Position numbers and translations under genes: made by a program. 64,000 nt of DNA. Source: Pseudomonas sp. Os17. GTDB lineage: Bacteria; Pseudomonadota; Gammaproteobacteria; Pseudomonadales; Pseudomonadaceae. A model generated the notes under the pieces. It saw nothing but the letters and a program-made list of their open reading frames with translations. It ran no database searches and was not told the DNA's origin. The stretch covers positions 623,501-687,500 of the forward strand of contig NZ_AP014627.1 in the NCBI RefSeq assembly GCF_001547895.1. Reading direction: 5' to 3'. Below are positions 59,498 to 64,000 of the stretch, one piece after another (the first letter of the stretch is position 1; each line of letters opens with the position of its first letter).

Positions 59498-60388
59498 ATG
59501 TCCCAAGCGCTTGCCACGCGATACCCCCTGGTGCTGGTTCCCGGCATGCTCGGTTTTGTCCGCCTGCTGCTGTACCCCTACTGGTACGGGATCATCCCGG
59601 CCCTGCACCGGGGCGGGGCCCGGGTGTATGCGGTGCAAGTGTCGCCGCTCAACTCCAGCGAGGTGCGCGGCGAACAACTGCTGGCCCAGGTCCAGCGGAT
59701 CCTGGCCGAGACCGGTGCCTCGCGGGTCAACCTGATCGGCCACAGCCAGGGCGCGCTCACCGCGCGCTACGCTGCCGCCAAGCGCCCGGACTGGGTGGCT
59801 TCGGTGACTTCGGTGGCCGGTCCCAACCACGGTTCCGAACTGGCGGATTACCTGGCCCGGCATTCCCCGGCCCACAGCTTCAAGGGGCGCATCCTGAGTG
59901 CGCTATTGCGGGGTATCGCGGCCTTGATGACGCTGCTGGAAACCGGCTATCGCGGGCCGAAACTGCCAGTGGATATTCACGCCTCGCACCAGTCGCTGAC
60001 CACCGAGGGCGTGGCCCTGTTCAACCGCCAATACCCCCAGGGGTTGCCGACGACCTGGGGCGGCCAGGGGCCGGAGCAGGTCGACGGTGTGCGCTACTAC
60101 TCCTGGTCCGGCACCTTGCAGCCGGGCAAGACCAATCGCGGACGCAATCTGTTCGACGGCACCAGTCGCAGCTGCCGCCTGTTCGCCCGGACTTTCGTCC
60201 GCGAAGCCGGCCAGTGCGACGGCATGGTGGGGCGCTACAGCTCCCATCTGGGGCAGGTCATCGGCGACGATTACCCCCTGGATCACTTCGATATCGTCAA
60301 CCAGTCCCTGGGCCTGGTGGGCAAGGGCGCGGAACCGATCCGCCTGTTCGTCGAACATGCCCAGCGCCTCAAGGCCGCCGGCCTCTGA
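59498..60388 (+). CDS. Alpha/beta-hydrolase lipase (family I.1/I.2-like)
   Basis: A 296-residue lipase of the Pseudomonas LipA-type fold. Oxyanion strand LVLVPGMLGFVRLLLYPYWY, nucleophile in GHSQGALTARY (about residue 83), and a catalytic His in YPLDHFDIVN. Two Cys (SRSCRLF and GQCDGM) form the expected disulfide. There is no convincing signal peptide at the N-terminus (MSQALATRYPLVLVPG), unusual for secreted lipases. No Lif foldase gene is adjacent. The start at 59498 has AGGA upstream. Confidence 0.88.
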   Translation: MSQALATRYPLVLVPGMLGFVRLLLYPYWYGIIPALHRGGARVYAVQVSPLNSSEVRGEQLLAQVQRILAETGASRVNLIGHSQGALTARYAAAKRPDWVASVTSVAGPNHGSELADYLARHSPAHSFKGRILSALLRGIAALMTLLETGYRGPKLPVDIHASHQSLTTEGVALFNRQYPQGLPTTWGGQGPEQVDGVRYYSWSGTLQPGKTNRGRNLFDGTSRSCRLFARTFVREAGQCDGMVGRYSSHLGQVIGDDYPLDHFDIVNQSLGLVGKGAEPIRLFVEHAQRLKAAGL

Positions 60389-60391
60389 CCT

Positions 60392-61297
60392 TCAGCCTTG
60401 CCCCGTAGGCGCCGGCTTGCCGGCCAACGGCCGCATTACCGTGGTCCAGCGCTCCGAGAGAACCACCCCGGCCAACGTCAGCACGCCACCCACCAGATGA
60501 AACCAGGCCAGTCGCTCATGCAGCACCACCGCGGCAATCAGCGCCGTGATCAACGGCAAGAGGTTGAAGAACAGCGTGGTCCGGCTTGGCCCCAGGCGCA
60601 CCACCGCCTGCATCCAGGCCAGGGGCGCGAGCATCGAGGCCAGCAGGCAGGCATAGAGCACCAGGGGAATGTTCTGCAGGGTCGGCCCGACTTTTGGCGA
60701 GGCCAGGAACAGCGGCAGCAGAACCACCACCGCCACCAGCACCTGCAGGTACAGCAGCACCAGCGGTGGCAGGCGCAGCTGCCATTTTTTCAGCAGGGTG
60801 CTGTAAACCGCATAGGCCAGGGTGGCCACCAGCATCATCGCGTCCCCCAGGTTGACCCCGTGCTGCAGCAGCGCCGCCAGGCTGCCGGAGGACACCACCA
60901 GCAGCACCCCGGCAAACGACAGCACCGCGCCCACCAGGGCCCCGGCGGTCAGGCGCTGGCCCAGGGCGGCGATGGCCATGGCCAGGGACATCAGCGGCAT
61001 CAGCGACAGAATGATGCCCATGTTGGTGGCCGAGGTCAGGCTGGCGGCGAAGTAGGCCAGGCTCTGATACACCGCCATGCCCAGGATGCCGAGAATGGCG
61101 ATGCGCCACAGGTTGGGGCGGATCACCGGCCAGTGGCCGATCACCGGCTTGAGCATGAAGGGGGTGAACAGCAGGCCGGCCAGCAACCAGCGATAGAAGC
61201 CGATCTCCGCGGGGAAGATCGCGCCCACGGCGAGTTTGTTGATCACGGTATTGCCGGCCCAGATAAAGATGGCCAGCAGTGGATAAGCGTATTGCAT
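60392..61297 (-). CDS. EamA/DMT family transporter
   Basis: Drug/metabolite transporter with about ten membrane segments and two EamA repeats; 301 residues starting MQYAYPLLAIFIWAGNTVIN. The substrate is unknown; the family includes amino-acid and metabolite exporters. It is divergent from an AraC-type regulator with CCGGAC boxes between them. The last codons (LAGKPAPTGQ) lie inside a REP element that reaches into the gene. The start at 61297 is conventional; a GTG four codons upstream is possible. Confidence 0.85.
   Translation of the reverse strand: MQYAYPLLAIFIWAGNTVINKLAVGAIFPAEIGFYRWLLAGLLFTPFMLKPVIGHWPVIRPNLWRIAILGILGMAVYQSLAYFAASLTSATNMGIILSLMPLMSLAMAIAALGQRLTAGALVGAVLSFAGVLLVVSSGSLAALLQHGVNLGDAMMLVATLAYAVYSTLLKKWQLRLPPLVLLYLQVLVAVVVLLPLFLASPKVGPTLQNIPLVLYACLLASMLAPLAWMQAVVRLGPSRTTLFFNLLPLITALIAAVVLHERLAWFHLVGGVLTLAGVVLSERWTTVMRPLAGKPAPTGQG
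60403..60430. repeat. REP unit inside the 3' end of the EamA gene
   Basis: GTAGGCGCCGGCTTGCCGGC matches the Pseudomonas REP core with one change. It supplies the last eight or so codons of the minus-strand transporter gene. Confidence 0.65.
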
Positions 61298-61338
61298 GGA
61301 GACAGCCACAGAGTTGATGAGGAGCGATTATCCCCTTG

Positions 61339-61390
61339 TCCGGATCAACGCCTATACTGCGAACCGGACAACCCGCCCCGACATCCGGAC
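61339..61390. promoter_or_regulatory. Three CCGGAC-type operator half-sites
   Basis: GTCCGG at 61339, CCGGAC at 61364 and TCCGGAC at 61384 (inverted then two direct) lie between the divergent EamA and AraC genes, 20-25 bases apart, with TATACT at 61353 as a possible -10 for the AraC gene. They are probable AraC-type binding sites. Confidence 0.5.
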
Positions 61391-61393
61391 AGC

Positions 61394-62182
61394 ATGAGCA
61401 AAAAACACATCGACCTCCTGGATTTCCACGGGCTCCCCGCGCCGGTGTATTTCCGCTATGCCGACTTCGCCGCCCACAGCCATGCCCTGGAGCACCGTCA
61501 TCCCTGGGGCTGCCTGGAGTATTCGGCCCATGGGGTGATGCACATGGAGATCGCCGGCCAGCGCTTCATGTCGCCACCGCAATACGCGGTCTGGGTGCCG
61601 CCGCAGACGCCCCACAGTTTCTACACTTCCCAGCCGATCAACTACCGGGCGGTGCTGCTGGCGCCGGAACTGTGCGCGGACCTGCCGCGGCAGGGCAGCA
61701 CCCTGGCCATCAGCGAGATTCTCAAGGCGATCCTCAAGGACTTCGCCGCCCGGGACGTGCAGATCCCCGAGGGCGAGGCCGACCAGCGCCTGGCCCAGGT
61801 GGCGCTGGACCAACTGCGCCAGGCCCCGGTGCATAACTGCTACCTGCCCTACGCCAGCCACCCGGAGCTGCTGCGAGTGCTCCAGGCCCTGCAGGCCGAG
61901 CCGGGCAACCACCAGCCGCTGGCCCATTGGGCGCAGCAGGCCCATGTCAGCGAACGCACCCTGGCCCGGCAGTTCGTTCGTGAGCTGGGCATGAGCTTTG
62001 GCGAATGGCGCCAGCGCCAGCGTTTCCTGGCCTCCATCGAGGCCCTGGACAGCCCGCGCAGCATCCAGGAAATCGCCTTCGACATGGGCTATAGCACCGC
62101 CTCGGCGTTTATCGCGATGTTCCAACGCCAGGCCGGCTGCACCCCCGAGCAATACCGCCGGGCCGGCCTGCAGAACAGATGA
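61394..62182 (+). CDS. AraC-family regulator
   Basis: A 262-residue AraC/XylS-type regulator: an N-terminal cupin-like ligand domain (HRHPWGCLEYSAHGVMHMEI, WVPPQTPHSFY) and a C-terminal double helix-turn-helix with HWAQQAHVSERTLARQFVRE and IQEIAFDMGYSTASAFIAMF. The ATG at 61394 is chosen; an ATG far upstream is inside the neighbour on the other strand. Divergent from the EamA gene, so it probably controls that exporter. GC-rich cupin histidines suggest metal or aromatic ligand. Confidence 0.9.
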   Translation: MSKKHIDLLDFHGLPAPVYFRYADFAAHSHALEHRHPWGCLEYSAHGVMHMEIAGQRFMSPPQYAVWVPPQTPHSFYTSQPINYRAVLLAPELCADLPRQGSTLAISEILKAILKDFAARDVQIPEGEADQRLAQVALDQLRQAPVHNCYLPYASHPELLRVLQALQAEPGNHQPLAHWAQQAHVSERTLARQFVRELGMSFGEWRQRQRFLASIEALDSPRSIQEIAFDMGYSTASAFIAMFQRQAGCTPEQYRRAGLQNR

Positions 62183-62253
62183 AGGTGTAACAGGCTTTGT
62201 CTACACTGCGCAGGAGGCCGTGCCCGTCGGCGCGGTGACAAGGAGAAAACTCC

Positions 62254-62553
62254 ATGAAGATGTTGCGTATTCCGTTGTTGATGGTGGGCCTGCTGTTGTG
62301 CTCCCAGGGGTTTGCCGCCACCGCCCAGCAGAACAAGATGACCAGCTGTAACGCCGAAGCCACCGCCAAGAGCCTCAAGGGCGACGAGCGCAAGGCCTTC
62401 ATGAGCACCTGCCTCAAGGCCGCCCCGGCCGCTGCCGCCACCCCTTCCACGCCTCAGGAAAGAATGAAGACCTGCAACGCCGACGCCACCGCCAAGGCCC
62501 TCAAGGGCGATGCGCGCAAGGCGTTCATGAGTGATTGCCTGAAGAAGAAATAG
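62254..62553 (+). CDS. PsiF repeat family protein
   Basis: A 99-residue exported protein with a signal peptide (KMLRIPLLMVGLLLCSQGFA) and two PsiF repeats: KMTSCNAEATAKSLKGDERK followed by AFMSTCLK, and RMKTCNADATAKALKGDARK followed by AFMSDCLK. Each has two Cys, so four in all, and probably two disulfides. E. coli psiF is phosphate-starvation inducible; the function is not known. Confidence 0.92.
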   Translation: MKMLRIPLLMVGLLLCSQGFAATAQQNKMTSCNAEATAKSLKGDERKAFMSTCLKAAPAAAATPSTPQERMKTCNADATAKALKGDARKAFMSDCLKKK

Positions 62554-62567
62554 GCCCGAATCGGTGG

Positions 62568-62602
62568 GGCCAAGGTGTCGAATCGGTGACCGAACCTTGG
62601 CC
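62568..62602. repeat. Hairpin downstream of the PsiF gene
   Basis: GGCCAAGGT pairs with ACCTTGGCC around a loop that includes two GAATCGGTG copies. There is no T-run, so termination is uncertain. It is 15 bases after the stop. Confidence 0.45.
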
Positions 62603-62619
62603 TGCATCGGCTCTTATGG

Positions 62620-62745
62620 ATTTATGGATCACGTAACTCGTTATTTTTCAATGAGATAAATCCTATTTTTACCGCTCGTCGCTTTTTTATTGTGTAAATT
62701 TTTTTACATTTAAACTTTATCCCCTTCGAAATCAGGTGCCGGGAT
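62620..62745 (+). promoter_or_regulatory. AT-rich leader of the TpsB gene
   Basis: About 125 bases strikingly AT-rich compared with the surrounding GC-rich sequence (for example ATTGTGTAAATTTTTTTACA). Such leaders in Pseudomonas are often bound by MvaT/MvaU silencers and are common before laterally acquired secretion genes. A TTTTTACA palindrome lies in the middle. No specific promoter is claimed. Confidence 0.45.
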
Positions 62746-62799
62746 GCACCGCGCGCATGCTCTGCTAGCCAGTGTGCGTGATTCCAGGGAATGAAAGGC

Positions 62800-64000
62800 A
62801 TGTCGCGTTTTGGCTTATTCAGGCCGGTAGTAGCGTTTTGTGCTTTGTCCGGGCCATTGGCCCTCAGCGCCGCACCGTTGCAGACTCCGGGTGATCGCGA
62901 CTTGATCCGTGATCGCCAGCAGCAGTTGCTGCAAGAGCAGCAGAAGCGTCTCGACGAACTCCAGCAACTCCCCGGCCAAACCTTGCCCGCCGAGCCTGCC
63001 CCGCAACCGGGAGAGCAGCGCTGCTTCACGATCAAGACCGTGATTCTCAAAGGTGCCGACCACCTGAGCAGCGCCGACCGCGAACGCCTGGTGGCGCCCT
63101 ATCGCAACCAGTGCCTGTCGGTGGCGCAGATCAACACCCTGCTAAAGGCCATCACCCACCACTACCTGCAGCAGGGCTATGTCACCACGCGTGCCTACCT
63201 GCCGGCTCAGGAACTGGCCTCGGGGGATCTGACCATCGTGGTGGTCGAAGGCCGCCTGGAAAGCCTGGATAGTTCGGCCCTGGCCAGCTCCCGGGAACTG
63301 GCCATGAGCTTTCCCGGCACCACCGGTGAGGTGCTCAATCTGCGGGAGCTGGAACAGTTGGTGGATCAGCTCAGCCGCCTGCCTTCGCGCCAGGTCGAGT
63401 TGGAGTTGTCACCGGGGGAAAAACTGGGCGACAGCCGTGTCGGCCTCAAGGGCCAGCGTCTGAAACCCTGGCGGGTTACGGCAACCCGCAATAACAGCGG
63501 CGACAAGAGCACCGGTGAACAGCAGGCCGGCCTCGGCCTGGACTGGGACAGCCCTCTGGGCCTGGCGGACCAGCTCAGTCTGCGGGCCAACCAGGACACG
63601 GTCAGCGACCACTGGCGCCATTCCGACAACCAGAGCCTCTACTACAGCCTGCCCTGGGGCTGGTGGACCGTCAGTTACTCCTACAGCCAGAGCTACTACC
63701 GCACCCGCAATGACAGCACCGGCTTCGCCTTCAGCATGGACGGCGACAGCACCAACCAGCAGTTGCGCGCCGAACGGGTACTGCACCGCGACAACCTGAG
63801 CAAGACCGGCATGAGCCTGGGCCTGAGTCAGTTGCGCACGCGCAACTACATCGACGACAACCTGATCGATGTCTCCAGTAACCGCATCACCGAAAGCCAA
63901 CTGGGTTTCAACCACGGGCGGCGCATCGGCAATGCCCTGGTCAACGCCGATATCGGCTGGCAGCAGGGCATCGGTGCCCTGGACGCCCAAGGCAGCGGCA
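62800..64000 (+). CDS. Two-partner secretion outer-membrane transporter (TpsB, ShlB/FhaC type), partial
   Basis: The first about 400 residues of a TpsB protein; the stop is beyond the window end. Signal peptide (FRPVVAFCALSGPLALSAAP), then a Gln/Leu-rich stretch (RDRQQQLLQEQQKRLDEL), the POTRA region with CFTIKTVILKGADHLSSADR and LKAITHHYLQQGYVTTRAYL, and the start of the beta barrel (GLGLDWDSPLGLADQLSLRA, YYSLPWGWWTVSYSYSQSYY). TpsB exports one large TpsA (hemolysin, adhesin or CdiA toxin), expected downstream. ATG at 62800 is preferred over 62791 because AGGGA is at proper spacing. Confidence 0.93.
   Translation, partial: MSRFGLFRPVVAFCALSGPLALSAAPLQTPGDRDLIRDRQQQLLQEQQKRLDELQQLPGQTLPAEPAPQPGEQRCFTIKTVILKGADHLSSADRERLVAPYRNQCLSVAQINTLLKAITHHYLQQGYVTTRAYLPAQELASGDLTIVVVEGRLESLDSSALASSRELAMSFPGTTGEVLNLRELEQLVDQLSRLPSRQVELELSPGEKLGDSRVGLKGQRLKPWRVTATRNNSGDKSTGEQQAGLGLDWDSPLGLADQLSLRANQDTVSDHWRHSDNQSLYYSLPWGWWTVSYSYSQSYYRTRNDSTGFAFSMDGDSTNQQLRAERVLHRDNLSKTGMSLGLSQLRTRNYIDDNLIDVSSNRITESQLGFNHGRRIGNALVNADIGWQQGIGALDAQGSG

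Noticed and set aside
60398..62182. A 594-codon frame that starts opposite the EamA gene and runs into the AraC gene
   Set aside because: The first 332 codons are low-complexity antisense translation; only the part from 61394 matches the AraC family.

Overview
The window is a gene-dense, GC-rich piece of a Pseudomonas chromosome. The gene order mutL-miaA-hfq-hflX-hflK-hflC-hisZ-purA, the azurin/nadE/pncB neighbourhood, the ureEFG-desT order and the many REP/REPIN-type intergenic repeats point to the P. fluorescens group (P. protegens / P. chlororaphis-like). The species call is an inference from recognised gene families; no database was searched.

Layout. 1-8.7 kb: core block with the end of mutL, then miaA, hfq, hflX, hflK, hflC, hisZ and purA. 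8.8-14 kb: a chemoreceptor, an iron-type ABC binding protein and fused permease without an adjacent ATPase, and two duplicated tRNA-Leu(CAG) genes, each with its own promoter and terminator. 14-21.4 kb: RNase R, RlmB, the rpsF-rpsR-(DUF2232 membrane protein)-rplI ribosomal cluster and replicative helicase dnaB. 21.6-25.6 kb: a YgiQ-type radical SAM protein and an unrecognised two-gene unit (hydrophobic-core protein plus small membrane protein). 25.6-32.5 kb: a three-gene peptide-ligase/transglutaminase cluster (transglutaminase-DUF2126, ATP-grasp-alpha-E fusion, transglutaminase) behind a sigma-54 type promoter with helically phased TGCA half-sites. 32.5-36.4 kb: LOG-family protein, ANR-box azurin, nadE and pncB. 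36.6-40.6 kb: the pipecolate branch of lysine catabolism (LysR regulator, amaB, amaA). 40.8-46 kb: braCDEFG branched-chain amino-acid ABC transporter behind a canonical sigma-54 promoter. 46-46.9 kb: a gene-free ~0.9 kb interval with clustered DnaA-box 9-mers and diverged direct repeats. 46.9-50 kb: SDR, cation transporter, AGE-family isomerase. 50.2-53.6 kb: hupE/ureJ-like gene, ureG, ureF, ureE and a DesT-like TetR regulator. 53.7-62.6 kb: a 14-residue-repeat exported protein, AsmA-family protein, ferritin-like protein, LysR/azoreductase/SMR transporter, lipase, EamA transporter/AraC pair and a PsiF protein. 62.6-64 kb: an AT-rich leader and the first two thirds of a two-partner-secretion outer-membrane transporter cut by the window end.

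How the genes connect. Several blocks read as functional units: RNA/protein quality control (Hfq, HflX, HflKC, RNase R); NAD salvage (pncB-nadE); lysine/pipecolate breakdown next to amino-acid uptake (ama, bra); and nickel insertion into urease (HupE/UreEFG), whose structural genes are not in the window. The best leads for new biology are the DnaA-box repeat region at 46.0-46.8 kb, the sigma-54 controlled amidoligase cluster, the 24.2-25.5 kb orphan pair, the 14-residue-repeat exported protein, and the AT-rich TpsB locus at the right edge.
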